Positions 10,252 through 19,663 of a stretch of 64,000 nucleotides of DNA are shown here, in pieces. The notes beneath the pieces are model-generated. The model worked only from the letters and a program-made list of their open reading frames with translations. It was not told the DNA's origin and did no database searches. The stretch's first letter is position 1. Each line of letters starts with the position of its first letter. The position numbers and the translations under genes were made by a program. The DNA is from a candidate division TM6 bacterium SOIL31 (lineage in GTDB: Bacteria > Babelota > Babeliae > Babelales > Vermiphilaceae): NCBI GenBank assembly GCA_001468865.1, contig LDIY01000006.1, positions 1 to 64,000 on the forward strand, in the 5' to 3' direction.

Positions 10252-11288
10252 AAACAAAAACAGTATGCTTTGTTGCGGGAAAATCTGGAGGTCATATCAT
10301 TCCGTGTTTGACCATTGCACGCAATGATTATATGCAACACACACCCACCAACATCCTCTTTTTTTCTGCCAATACGCCACTTGATCACAAAATATTACAT
10401 GATGATAAAAACATTAGCTGGCATATTCCACTCTCATTAAGCTCGCGCTCAGGTTCTTTATTCGCCACTTTGTGGCATGCACTTACTTCTTTTATAAGCA
10501 GCTTTTTTTATTTGTTAAAGCATCGCCCAGAAAAAATTATCACCACGGGGGGCATCGTTGCAATTCCACCCTGCCTTGCCGGCTTTATTTTGCGTATACC
10601 TATCACACTCTATTCACTTGATGCAGTACCAGGAAAAGCAATACAGTTTCTTGCTCCTTTTGCAACTTCAATCATTACGCCATTTGCAAGTTCACAAAAA
10701 TATTTCTCGGCATGTAAATGCTCGGTACAGCCGTATCCAATCAAGTATCGCGCAGCTGCTGATACTTGCGATCAAAGAACTGCTCTGGAGAAATTAGGTT
10801 TATCACTCAATAAAAAAACAATCGTTGTGCTTGGTGGATCGCAAGGATCGATCTTTTTAAATGATTGCATGAAGAAATTAGTTGAAGATCCTTCTTTTGA
10901 TCCTGAAACCATGCAGATCATTCATCAAACAGGATCTTTAGATAAAACAAGCTGGAATAGCTTATATGAAGATAAAAATGTCACTGCCTACGTTTTTAGT
11001 TATATGCCAGATTTACAGCCAGTGTATGCTGCTGCAGATCTGATTATCTGCAGGGCTGGCGCTGGCACGTTATTTGAAATTAAATTTTTCAATAAACCGT
11101 GTATCATCATTCCACTGGAAACTAATACAACAACACATCAAGTTGATAATGCGCAAGCAATGAGTAGCGAATATCCTGAACTATTTTGCACGCTTGAGCA
11201 AAAAGAGATTGAAAATAATTTTGGAATCTTAGTCCAAAAATTAATGCTATGGATGATATCAAATATTGATATCGTCCAAAAACCATAA
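10248..11288 (+). CDS. murG: UDP-N-acetylglucosamine--N-acetylmuramyl-(pentapeptide) pyrophosphoryl-undecaprenol GlcNAc transferase
   Basis: GKSGGHIIPCLTIA, VLGGSQGSIFLND, CRAGAGTLFEIKFFNKPCIIIPLETNTTTHQVDNA. Confidence 0.92.
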   Translation: MKTKTVCFVAGKSGGHIIPCLTIARNDYMQHTPTNILFFSANTPLDHKILHDDKNISWHIPLSLSSRSGSLFATLWHALTSFISSFFYLLKHRPEKIITTGGIVAIPPCLAGFILRIPITLYSLDAVPGKAIQFLAPFATSIITPFASSQKYFSACKCSVQPYPIKYRAAADTCDQRTALEKLGLSLNKKTIVVLGGSQGSIFLNDCMKKLVEDPSFDPETMQIIHQTGSLDKTSWNSLYEDKNVTAYVFSYMPDLQPVYAAADLIICRAGAGTLFEIKFFNKPCIIIPLETNTTTHQVDNAQAMSSEYPELFCTLEQKEIENNFGILVQKLMLWMISNIDIVQKP

Positions 11289-11960
11289 AGCCAAATGTTT
11301 GCCTTTTTCCATAGCAAAGGGCACGTCTTCCTCAATAATAGCAAGTGGCCTCGGGAAATTGAATGGTGGCAATTCAAGGTTAAGGTAAAGACATCCAGGT
11401 TCACCCCTCTTTTGCAGGTCAAAATTTCTTTGTGTTATAAAATTAGTAGTTGCTAACAGATATTTTGATCCGCTTTGTTTAAAGTTTCTCAAAACGTTAA
11501 AAATTTGTTCGTAGGTTAAATGAGCAAGCATATCACGACATATAATCATATCAACCTGAGGAATGATATTTTCAATAAGATTGAGATGCATAAAATCTCG
11601 TGTTCCACCAAAAGTTTTTTTATTTCTCTCAATTAATTCTTTCACAATATCAATGCCAATATATTTACATTCTCCGATATCCACATGTCTCATCCAATTG
11701 CAATCGCCACAAGGTGCATCAGCTATTGAAGTAATCTTAAATCGTTTTATTAGTGCACTGAGTTCTTGGCGCATTCTTTGCGTAACTCGGAGCGTCGATC
11801 CCGGACCTGACACCGATTCTGATGATTGCCATGTATTGGTTATATAGATGCGAGTGAATATTTCTTCGACAGGATCTACCGGTACACTTATCTCAGCTGA
11901 AATATAGCTAAAACTGAAATATAATAAAATCGAGCAAATCGTTGCTTTATTAATTTTCAT
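11259..11960 (-). CDS. Exported class I SAM-dependent methyltransferase, paralog A
   Basis: SIADAPCGDCNWMRHVDIGECKYIGIDIVKELIE; N-term MKINKATICSILLYFSFSYISAE. Confidence 0.8.
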   Translation of the reverse strand: MKINKATICSILLYFSFSYISAEISVPVDPVEEIFTRIYITNTWQSSESVSGPGSTLRVTQRMRQELSALIKRFKITSIADAPCGDCNWMRHVDIGECKYIGIDIVKELIERNKKTFGGTRDFMHLNLIENIIPQVDMIICRDMLAHLTYEQIFNVLRNFKQSGSKYLLATTNFITQRNFDLQKRGEPGCLYLNLELPPFNFPRPLAIIEEDVPFAMEKGKHLALWFLDDINI

Positions 11961-11961
11961 C

Positions 11962-12654
11962 TCACACCTTAATGTCATCTAAAAACCATAACGCCAAATG
12001 CTTTCCTTGCTCAGCCCCAAATGGTATATCCTCTTGGATTAATGCAAGAGGCTGCGGGAAGTTAAATGGCGGCAATTCAAGATTAAGAAACGGTGTTACT
12101 AATCGATAAGGACAATCTGGTGAATTGGATACATCTATGTTTTTCTTTGTTGCTAAATTAGTCGTCACCAGAAGATATTTCGATCCACTTTGCTTAAAGT
12201 TTCTCAAAACATTAAAAATTTGTTCATAGGTGAGATGGGTAAGCATATCACGGCATATAATAAGGTCTACTTTATCAATAACATTTTCTACCAGATTAAG
12301 ATGTTTAAATTTTCTGACAGGCCCAAAAAGTCTGGTATTATTTTCAATTAATTCCTTAACAATATCGATACCAATATATTCGCAATCGCCTATATCCACA
12401 TACCTCATCCAATTGTAATCACCGCAGGGTGCATCAGCTATGGAACTAATTCTAAATCGCTTTATAAGCGTACTAAGCTCTCGGCGCATTCTTTGCGTAA
12501 CGCTGACTGTCGATCCTGGGCCGGAAACTGTTTCAGGCGATTCCCACTTATTGTTTTTATAAATGTCCGTGAATATTTCTTCAACTGGATCAGAAATAGA
12601 ATAGCTAGAAGCAGAATAGAGAAGAACTAAACAGAATATCATTTTGATTTTCAT
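11962..12654 (-). CDS. Exported class I SAM-dependent methyltransferase, paralog B
   Basis: SIADAPCGDYNWMRYVDIGDCEYIGIDIVKELIE; N-term MKIKMIFCLVLLYSASSYS; tandem duplicate of the neighbour. Confidence 0.8.
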   Translation of the reverse strand: MKIKMIFCLVLLYSASSYSISDPVEEIFTDIYKNNKWESPETVSGPGSTVSVTQRMRRELSTLIKRFRISSIADAPCGDYNWMRYVDIGDCEYIGIDIVKELIENNTRLFGPVRKFKHLNLVENVIDKVDLIICRDMLTHLTYEQIFNVLRNFKQSGSKYLLVTTNLATKKNIDVSNSPDCPYRLVTPFLNLELPPFNFPQPLALIQEDIPFGAEQGKHLALWFLDDIKV

Positions 12655-12726
12655 ACTCAATCACCTTTTTTATGTGAAATTTTTTTATGGGTCCATCATA
12701 GCTTGCTCTCGTAAGAACGTCTAGTC

Positions 12727-14622
12727 TTAAACCAAAATCCCAATTGCCCCTTTTTTGCCAACGTGGGATGGCAAGCCAGTCCGCTCATCAATAATTATTT
12801 TATGCAATGAAGGATCATAAGAAAATGTTTTTTCCGGTTGTGCTACAGCACAATTAAATGCCAACCAAATAGGAAAAGCGGTGCGAATAGGGTAAACATT
12901 ATGCCCCATCGAACGATTATCATCGAAACCAACCCAAATTGCAGTGGTATAACTGGGTGTTGAACCAATATACCAACATGTGCGTGAATCGTTCGTTGTT
13001 CCTGTTTTGCTCATTATTTCTGATTGCACCCAATGCTGGGGAGCGTACATTTTTTTTACGCGCTCAGGCCCCAAGCACAACACTGCTTTTACCTGTCCCA
13101 CAACGCGACTATCAATCACCTGTTCACTTTCCACGGTCGCTTTATAAATACGCGTTCCCCATCGATCTTTTACCCATGACAATATATGCGGTTCAACATA
13201 CATACCATCATTGGCAAACACATTAAACATGCCTGCAGTTTCAATAAGCGTTGTATCAACACACCCGAGAGCTAATGATGGATAGGTATGAAAATTAGTT
13301 TTAATACGACATTTTTTTGCAAGATTAATCACCGATTGCGCACCAACTTTTAGCAACGTTTTAATGCTGACAATATTATTTGAGTGCGATAGTGCATAGG
13401 CGAGCGTAATTTGCCCATTAAATTTATTGTTATAATTTTTGGGAGCCCAGATGGTATTATTCTGCAGCCATTCAGTAGCTTCATCCATTTCTGTATGCGC
13501 AAATGTCATACCCTTTTCAATTGCAGCTGCGTAAATCAGCGGTTTTATCGTAGATCCTATTTGCCGACGCGCTTGCGTTGCTCGATTAAATTTTGATGCA
13601 ACAAAATCAAAACCGCCAACAAGTGCTTTAATCTCTCCTGTTTTGCGATCAAGCACAATCATACCACCATCAATATCATCGCCAAATTCTTGACGCAATT
13701 TTGTCATTTCTGCATGGAATGCATTATTCGCTTGCTCTTGCATGGTATAATTCAGTGTCGTTTGTATGCGCAAACCGCCTGAATATAATGCAGTTTTACT
13801 AACAACACTTTCTAATTGGGCACGCAACATCTCCTGTGCATGTGGTGCGATAGTATCATAATTTTTATCTTTTATGGTTACGCAAGACGCTATCGCGTTT
13901 GCATATTCATCATTAGTGATAAAATCTAAATGTTTCATTTTTCCTAAAATCACATCACGCCGCTTTTGGGCGGATAATGGATACATGAGTGGACAGTGGC
14001 GCGCGGGAGAGCGAATAATACCTGCAAGTGTTGCAGCCTGTTCAAGAGAAATTTCATGCGCATGACACGACCAAAAACGTTGACATGCCGCCTCAACTCC
14101 GTAAATGCCACACCCAAAACAAACATGATTAAGATACGTGTATAAAATTTGTTCTTTTGTTAATTGTTGTTCAACCAAAACTGCATATAATTGCTCTTTT
14201 ATTTTTCTGGTGAATGTTTTCTGTGAATCAAAAAATAATAATTTAACCAATTGCTGCGTGATGGTACTGGCACCTTGCGCTTTGCGACCATGATATATGT
14301 TTACTACTATCGACCGCACAATTCCCTTCCAAGAAATACCATTGTGCTTAAAAAAATCCCAGTCTTCTGCTGCAATAAATGCATTGATAAGATGCTGGGG
14401 CAACTTTACTCCATCGATGGGATCTCGTCTATCTAATCGAAACTTTCCCCATTCATTACCTTCATCATCAAGAACCAATGAAGGTCGGCCTGCATGATAC
14501 TGAGACAAAATAGAAAAATCGATCGTGTGATTGTGCACAATAAAAAAGAGAGCGCCACAAAAAAAGGCGCTCATTACACATAGTGCTATACAAAAAAATC
14601 GCGCAACGCGAGCGATTGTCAT
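12727..14622 (-). CDS. Penicillin-binding protein 1A-type (transglycosylase/transpeptidase)
   Basis: AFIAAEDWDFFKHNGISWKGI, GASTITQQLVKLLFF, RQIGSTIKPLIYAAAIE, MSKTGTTNDSRTCWYIGSTP. Confidence 0.94.
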   Translation of the reverse strand: MTIARVARFFCIALCVMSAFFCGALFFIVHNHTIDFSILSQYHAGRPSLVLDDEGNEWGKFRLDRRDPIDGVKLPQHLINAFIAAEDWDFFKHNGISWKGIVRSIVVNIYHGRKAQGASTITQQLVKLLFFDSQKTFTRKIKEQLYAVLVEQQLTKEQILYTYLNHVCFGCGIYGVEAACQRFWSCHAHEISLEQAATLAGIIRSPARHCPLMYPLSAQKRRDVILGKMKHLDFITNDEYANAIASCVTIKDKNYDTIAPHAQEMLRAQLESVVSKTALYSGGLRIQTTLNYTMQEQANNAFHAEMTKLRQEFGDDIDGGMIVLDRKTGEIKALVGGFDFVASKFNRATQARRQIGSTIKPLIYAAAIEKGMTFAHTEMDEATEWLQNNTIWAPKNYNNKFNGQITLAYALSHSNNIVSIKTLLKVGAQSVINLAKKCRIKTNFHTYPSLALGCVDTTLIETAGMFNVFANDGMYVEPHILSWVKDRWGTRIYKATVESEQVIDSRVVGQVKAVLCLGPERVKKMYAPQHWVQSEIMSKTGTTNDSRTCWYIGSTPSYTTAIWVGFDDNRSMGHNVYPIRTAFPIWLAFNCAVAQPEKTFSYDPSLHKIIIDERTGLPSHVGKKGAIGILV

Positions 14623-14692
14623 AAAATGTTCTCGTCCTAACTTTCATCAACTTACATAATATGATGATGATATCACAACTATCAAAAAGTCG

Positions 14693-14736
14693 AAAAAAAA
14701 AGGATCAAACAAAGGCATTATGCTTTTGCTTGATCC
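14693..14736 (-). terminator. Rho-independent terminator downstream of 14758..15354
   Basis: Minus strand ggatcaagcaaaagcataatgcctttgtttgatcc followed by T9. Confidence 0.75.
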
Positions 14737-14757
14737 CTCATACTGCAAAAATTGTTT

Positions 14758-15354
14758 TTATTTTACATATCCACGCTTGATTGAAAACTTTTTTTCTGCT
14801 GACAATTTATAATCAATTGAGGCTATTGCGTTATCCGCATAATTTGAGATGGCACTTGCCAATTCAATGATAATCTCTTTCTCAGCAATGCTTGATTGTA
14901 GGAATTTGGTCTTGCTGACCTCTTTTATCAGAGAAGCCATATCGTTTTTGATGGCACTAAATATACCTCGGAATTGCGCCTGATAGTTTATGTTATATCC
15001 AACTTCTTCTCGCGAAAGCTGATTTTGTCCTACATAGGGTAAAAACATATTATCATAAACATTTTTAATACCTTCCAATAGGTTATTGTTTGCTTCATTA
15101 ATGCGCCCTATATATTTTGCTGCCGTTGAGCTATTTTTATTGGCGAGCCGTACTAATTCAGTACCTTCCTTAATTACCGCATTCCATTCGCTTAAACCTT
15201 GTGGATTAATAGCAGCATCAAACATTCTAAAAGAACCAAAGGCCCTTGGTCCTGCATTACTCAATTTTTGAGCAATTCTATCGGAATCGTATGACGCATA
15301 AAGACTAGACGAACCCACGAGTGCACAAATCATAAAAATCATTTGATTTTTCAC
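14758..15354 (-). CDS. Hypothetical secreted protein
   Basis: MKNQMIFMICALVGSSSLYA signal peptide. Confidence 0.6.
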   Translation of the reverse strand: MKNQMIFMICALVGSSSLYASYDSDRIAQKLSNAGPRAFGSFRMFDAAINPQGLSEWNAVIKEGTELVRLANKNSSTAAKYIGRINEANNNLLEGIKNVYDNMFLPYVGQNQLSREEVGYNINYQAQFRGIFSAIKNDMASLIKEVSKTKFLQSSIAEKEIIIELASAISNYADNAIASIDYKLSAEKKFSIKRGYVK

Positions 15355-15493
15355 CGCATCCCCCTATTATTATAAATAGAATTTTACATCGCTATCAATA
15401 ATTATATAGAGTATCAAATTGAAAAATAAATAGCTTTTTGAAAAAATAGAATTAATCCAGTGCTCATGAGTCTCTCCAACACAAAAACGGTAT

Positions 15494-16387
15494 TCAATCG
15501 ATAGGAGAAATATCAAAATAATTCTCTAAATACTTGACCTCACGCCACCACCACTCAACCGCGCTAATAAAAGCATAATCGGCTGGACTGAAATAACTGG
15601 TAGCTATACTCAACGCATATTTTTTGGCAAGAGACGCAATCTTGGCACTTTTTACGCTTGCGCGCAGCACGCTTAAAACTCGCGCTCTATTTTGCAATGT
15701 AAGGATATTATAACGCAATTCAGAGGATGCCATCATAAAAGGCCACCGATCGCCTATTAATTGCGTTATGATTGAGAGCAGTTCAATAAGCTCTTCTACC
15801 ATACACATACACGCAAAATTTTTTTGCGGCGAATCCGCTTTTTTCCACGCGTCCACATTGATTGTTAAGCATCCCACACTTTGCTCATCAATGGATGGAG
15901 TTACTCCATAAAGAAAATCCGAATTGTTACTGCACGCAAAACTAACCCTGCCCGGAGGGATTTGTCTTTTTTTCAATCTTTTTTCTATCTTCAGGTATGC
16001 ATCTGTGGGAAATTTTGCATCAATAGTCATGGTTCCACAATTTGCAAGTGTATTCTGCTTATTCAATAACATTATAACTATCCCAGTCTTTACACACTTC
16101 TGCCACGCACGATTATCGATCTGACAGCTATCTCTAAAATCCCGTAATATTTCCTTTCTCGTTTTGTTGATATATTCCTTATATCTCTTCAACTTTTTTT
16201 TGAAGATTTCCAGATCTTTCTCAGTACCCCTCGACATCATTTTTCTTCTGAAATTTCTAGATTCTTCTGCATGTGCTTTATCAATTCCTCTACACGCAGC
16301 ATAATATTCTCTGATGGTAAGTTCATTCATGCCACGAAGTGGGTGTGATAAAAATATAATTGTTATCAAAAACGCATTACGTATCAT
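15494..16387 (-). CDS. Hypothetical secreted protein
   Basis: Internal start MIRNAFLITIIFLSHPLRG gives a signal peptide. Confidence 0.55.
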   Translation of the reverse strand: MIRNAFLITIIFLSHPLRGMNELTIREYYAACRGIDKAHAEESRNFRRKMMSRGTEKDLEIFKKKLKRYKEYINKTRKEILRDFRDSCQIDNRAWQKCVKTGIVIMLLNKQNTLANCGTMTIDAKFPTDAYLKIEKRLKKRQIPPGRVSFACSNNSDFLYGVTPSIDEQSVGCLTINVDAWKKADSPQKNFACMCMVEELIELLSIITQLIGDRWPFMMASSELRYNILTLQNRARVLSVLRASVKSAKIASLAKKYALSIATSYFSPADYAFISAVEWWWREVKYLENYFDISPID

Positions 16388-16474
16388 GATATTCCTTATT
16401 ATTTTTTGCAGAGATTGTTTTTCAATCACCATTTTTTATAATGGGAACAAAACGTCATTATATTGGGAGACCAA

Positions 16475-17035
16475 ATGAAGTATACAATCCCTCTTTTTAT
16501 AACACTTATTTACACTGCGCACTCAACATATCCAAGGGAAGAAGAAGAAAAAAGGTATAACACACAAGGAATTAGACCCCTATTTGATCAGTCAGATAAG
16601 GCTGGAATGAAACGCTTTAATCAGTTTCACGAAAGAGCGGTAAATTATATCAGAGGTAATCTTCTTTCTCAAGCACAAAGTGCGCTGGAATATAAACAAC
16701 AATTAATTCTTGCACAAATTGATCTCAAACAATTGTATAATCAGTGCAAAGAAAAAGGACCTGAAAATTATTTAACAGAACTGATACAACAACATGAAAA
16801 AAACAAAGAAATCCTTGTTAGCCAAGCCGTACAAACTATTGAAAACGCTGCACAAAAACAAGATATTAAATCTTTTGAAATGGAACAAGCGATGACCGCC
16901 CTTCAAAGAAAAAGCGATCTGATCAAAGAATTGGAGCAAATACAAAACAGAAATAGAATAATTGTTATCGAAGACGTTAACGGCGATAATTATGATGCTG
17001 CAAGTAGTAGCGATAGTGAAAGCGCCATAGATTAA
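16475..17035 (+). CDS. Hypothetical secreted helical protein
   Basis: MKYTIPLFITLIYTAHS signal; Gln/Glu-rich helices; acidic C-term. Confidence 0.6.
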   Translation: MKYTIPLFITLIYTAHSTYPREEEEKRYNTQGIRPLFDQSDKAGMKRFNQFHERAVNYIRGNLLSQAQSALEYKQQLILAQIDLKQLYNQCKEKGPENYLTELIQQHEKNKEILVSQAVQTIENAAQKQDIKSFEMEQAMTALQRKSDLIKELEQIQNRNRIIVIEDVNGDNYDAASSSDSESAID

Positions 17036-17058
17036 AAAAACTCTGTTATTTCTTTTAC

Positions 17059-17093
17059 GGGGTCCCCATATGAAGAAAACTCGGAATATGGGG
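17059..17093. repeat. GGGGTCCC-headed hairpin element, copy 2 (plus), between convergent genes
   Basis: ggggtccccatatgaagaaaactcggaatatgggg. Confidence 0.75.
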
Positions 17094-17097
17094 TTTC

Positions 17098-18042
17098 TTA
17101 AAAATGCATAACCACCCGCGCAATAAAACTGGTACCTTGTGTCCGATTGCGCACGGCACCTTCAAGGTATAAATAACTGAAAATCACAATATCCGGTGAA
17201 TAAAAATATGCAAAACCAGGCCCAGCACCAACAACCCGCTCTTTGCTATTAGGCACCGTTCTTCCATTGAGTTTATTATTATGCAATTGACCTAACGCAT
17301 ATCCAACCGCACCAAAAAATAAGTGTGGATATATTTCATATGCCAAACTATAGTTCAGGTACATAGCGTCACCTGCACGAAAATCGATTTTCTCACTTTT
17401 TGCGTTCCAGAGATAATTCAAACGCCATGATAAATTCCATCGATGAGAAAGAAAAAGTGTTGCCGCCCAATAGGGCCCACAACAAAAAAACGTGCTACTC
17501 GGATTTATTTGTTTTTCGGGCAATTTATTTTTCCCCAAGGGAACTGAAAAATCAAATTCAAGCCGATGTATAAAAAGAGGACGACCATTATGCATAATTG
17601 CAGGCCACTGCGCGTATATGCCACATCCTAAATTTCCAAAACCACTTCCACTACTTGCTATTCCTAAATTATTTTTATCTATTTTTGAAACTAACGTGGT
17701 GGGTAAACTCAGTGCAACACCTGGCATACCTCGCAAAAATCCTACATGGTTAAATTGATAAATAAACTGAGTAACAGTAGTAAGTGCTCTAAAACGAGGA
17801 GAAGGAAGGCCTAATAAAGGCTTTCCTTCTGAATTTAAAAATCGCTGAGTAGTATAATATTGCAAATACTGCTGCCAGTAAATACCGGGGTTAGGCCTCA
17901 CCGGACCACCATCAAGAATATTGCTAAAACCAAGATTAACACCTGGCAACCCATAACCTACTAAGATCTGTATTGATACAACTACGCAACATACTGTAAG
18001 ACGAAAAAATCTTTTGAGTAACATATCATCTACATAAATCAA
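17098..18042 (-). CDS. Outer-membrane SphA/Phenol_MetA_deg-like beta-barrel protein
   Basis: LPGVNLGFSNILDGGPVRPNPGIYWQQYLQYYTTQRF, alternating beta-strand pattern, terminal FIARVVMHF. Confidence 0.7.
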   Translation of the reverse strand: MIYVDDMLLKRFFRLTVCCVVVSIQILVGYGLPGVNLGFSNILDGGPVRPNPGIYWQQYLQYYTTQRFLNSEGKPLLGLPSPRFRALTTVTQFIYQFNHVGFLRGMPGVALSLPTTLVSKIDKNNLGIASSGSGFGNLGCGIYAQWPAIMHNGRPLFIHRLEFDFSVPLGKNKLPEKQINPSSTFFCCGPYWAATLFLSHRWNLSWRLNYLWNAKSEKIDFRAGDAMYLNYSLAYEIYPHLFFGAVGYALGQLHNNKLNGRTVPNSKERVVGAGPGFAYFYSPDIVIFSYLYLEGAVRNRTQGTSFIARVVMHF

Positions 18043-18515
18043 AGTGTCTCGAGCACTGATTTATGAGAACGTTTTTTATTGTTGCCTTTATCATCTTCAG
18101 CGAACAATAGCTCGTCATCTGCCAGATCATCATCTTCAGCGTCATCGCTATCATCGCCTTCAAAATAGAAGAATGTATCATCTATATCGCGAGAAACCGG
18201 TTTGCTGCGCTTTAAACCCAGCGTATCAAGAATACCAGACTGAGAAATTCTATCTTGAACCGTCTCGTTATGAGCAAGCACGTATCCTAACAATCCTGCA
18301 AGAACCGCTAGCGTCTGAAAAGGACACTCTTTTAAACTCGCTCCTAAAATCGCGCATGGTAACAGCTTGCCAATTATAGGAACATTGATTGCTTCAATAC
18401 TTTCACCGAGCCCAACCAGCCCTTGTTCTACTGTTTTATAAAAATTAGCTGCTGAAATATCTGCACACAACATGGTTGCCATCACCACTGACATAAAAAT
18501 ACGTTTCACCACCAT
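18039..18515 (-). CDS. Hypothetical secreted protein with acidic tail
   Basis: MVVKRIFMSVVMATMLCADISA signal; FYFEGDDSDDAEDDDLADDELLFAEDD. Confidence 0.6.
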   Translation of the reverse strand: MVVKRIFMSVVMATMLCADISAANFYKTVEQGLVGLGESIEAINVPIIGKLLPCAILGASLKECPFQTLAVLAGLLGYVLAHNETVQDRISQSGILDTLGLKRSKPVSRDIDDTFFYFEGDDSDDAEDDDLADDELLFAEDDKGNNKKRSHKSVLETL

Positions 18516-18602
18516 CTCCTTTATTTATTAATAACACTCACCACGCAATATTGTAAAAAAAACTATCACCGTTGGCATTATTGTCAACTTACTATTGATT
18601 TA

Positions 18603-19148
18603 ATGACCAGAAAAACGCAAAACTATACATACAAAAAAATCCCAAAAAAAGCTATATTGAATAGTATGTTTTACCTCAACAATACCAAATATAACATTCT
18701 CTTTGCAGCGCTCCTCGTTTTTCTTGTCCTGATTGATTTAGGACAATTTTTTTTAGTAGGAACACCACTTGTTCCGTTCCTATTTTGCCTTTATTGCGTC
18801 CTTCTTTTACATCATAATCAGCATTATATTTTTTTGGTAATTATGGCTCTTTTGCAATGCCTTGAAACATTCTGTTTTTACAATTTTTTTTCTCTAGCTT
18901 TTATCTATCTCATACCAGTTACGGCTCTTGCTCTCTTTTTTAAAAAACATCTTTACCCCTCCCATACCTATGCCATTATCCTGGCCCTCATCGGCGGAGC
19001 CATCCAAACGTATGCTGTGGAGGGTTACTTTATCCATCTATTACCGACAATCCACTATACTCTCATAAGAATTAGTGGTACACTACTTATAACAATATGT
19101 TTCTCTTTGACAATAAATATTTGGGGTATGCAAGACAATCGCGGGTAA
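18603..19148 (+). CDS. Membrane protein of unknown function
   Basis: Several TM segments; stop codon lies inside the RNase P RNA gene. Confidence 0.6.
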   Translation: MTRKTQNYTYKKIPKKAILNSMFYLNNTKYNILFAALLVFLVLIDLGQFFLVGTPLVPFLFCLYCVLLLHHNQHYIFLVIMALLQCLETFCFYNFFSLAFIYLIPVTALALFFKKHLYPSHTYAIILALIGGAIQTYAVEGYFIHLLPTIHYTLIRISGTLLITICFSLTINIWGMQDNRG

Positions 19149-19590
19149 ACAGCTGTTTACACGAGGAAAGTCCGGACTTCTAATGAACAGCGGTACCGGC
19201 GGAGAAAATGATCCAAAAGGTCCTTTTACAACGTCGGAAGGCATAAGCCTATGGAAAGTGCCACAGAAAAAAACAGCTTAAAGCCCAACCTAACGGTCGG
19301 GCACTCATTTCTAGAAAGGATCTAGGTCCAAGTCTTAAAATGGGGTCCCCGTGCCAAGCAACGCGAAGCATGGGGGTTAAAGTAATGGTGAAAACGTGCG
19401 GTAAGAGCGCACGATTATGCGCAGTAATGTGCATAAGGGGTAAACCCTACCGGCAAGCAAGACAAAGAAGCATGTACGGTTTGTTCATTCCGGTCAAACA
19501 TGCGGGTATGTCGCATAGATAAATGGTTGTCCATCTGAATGTGCACTGCACGGCTCACTCAGGTTACAAAATCCGGCTTATTGCTTGTCC
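19131..19590 (+). ncRNA. rnpB: RNase P RNA (bacterial type A-like)
   Basis: gaggaaagtccggac (P4 5'), gtgccacagaaa, gtgcggtaagagcgcac, agataaatggttgtcc and acaaaatccggctta in the expected order; ends estimated from a gacaa/ttgtc P1. Confidence 0.93.
19342..19375. repeat. GGGGTCCC-headed hairpin element, copy 3 (plus), inside RNase P RNA P12 region
   Basis: ggggtccccgtgccaagcaacgcgaagcatgggg, compare revcomp of 60083..60116 ggggtccccatgcgaagaataagcgaagcatggg. Confidence 0.8.
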
Positions 19591-19632
19591 GCCGAAGCTC
19601 ATGTCCGCCGAAACTTTAGTGAAGGAGGATGA
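19584..19632. repeat. Degenerate 'tccgccgaagctttagcgaaggcgg'-type repeat abutting the rnpB 3' end
   Basis: cttgtccgccgaagctcatgtccgccgaaactttagtgaaggaggat; compare cccgcagaagctttagcgaaggcggg at about 33.35 kb. Confidence 0.5.
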
Positions 19633-19663
19633 TGCAAAGGAGGACGTGCCCCAAAGTGCAAAA

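Noticed and set aside
11259-12654. IS element or recent mobile insertion for the duplicated methyltransferases
   Set aside because: No transposase or terminal inverted repeats; simple tandem gene duplication suffices.
19249-19522. ORFs 19249..19434 (-) and 19340..19522 (+)
   Set aside because: Both lie within the RNase P RNA gene; conserved ribozyme motifs explain the sequence better than coding.
19523-19663. N-terminal 47 residues of the PASTA ORF
   Set aside because: Overlaps rnpB and a repeat; the downstream Met at 19664 (or 19673) before the TM helix is a better start. An intermediate start at 19601 cannot be excluded.
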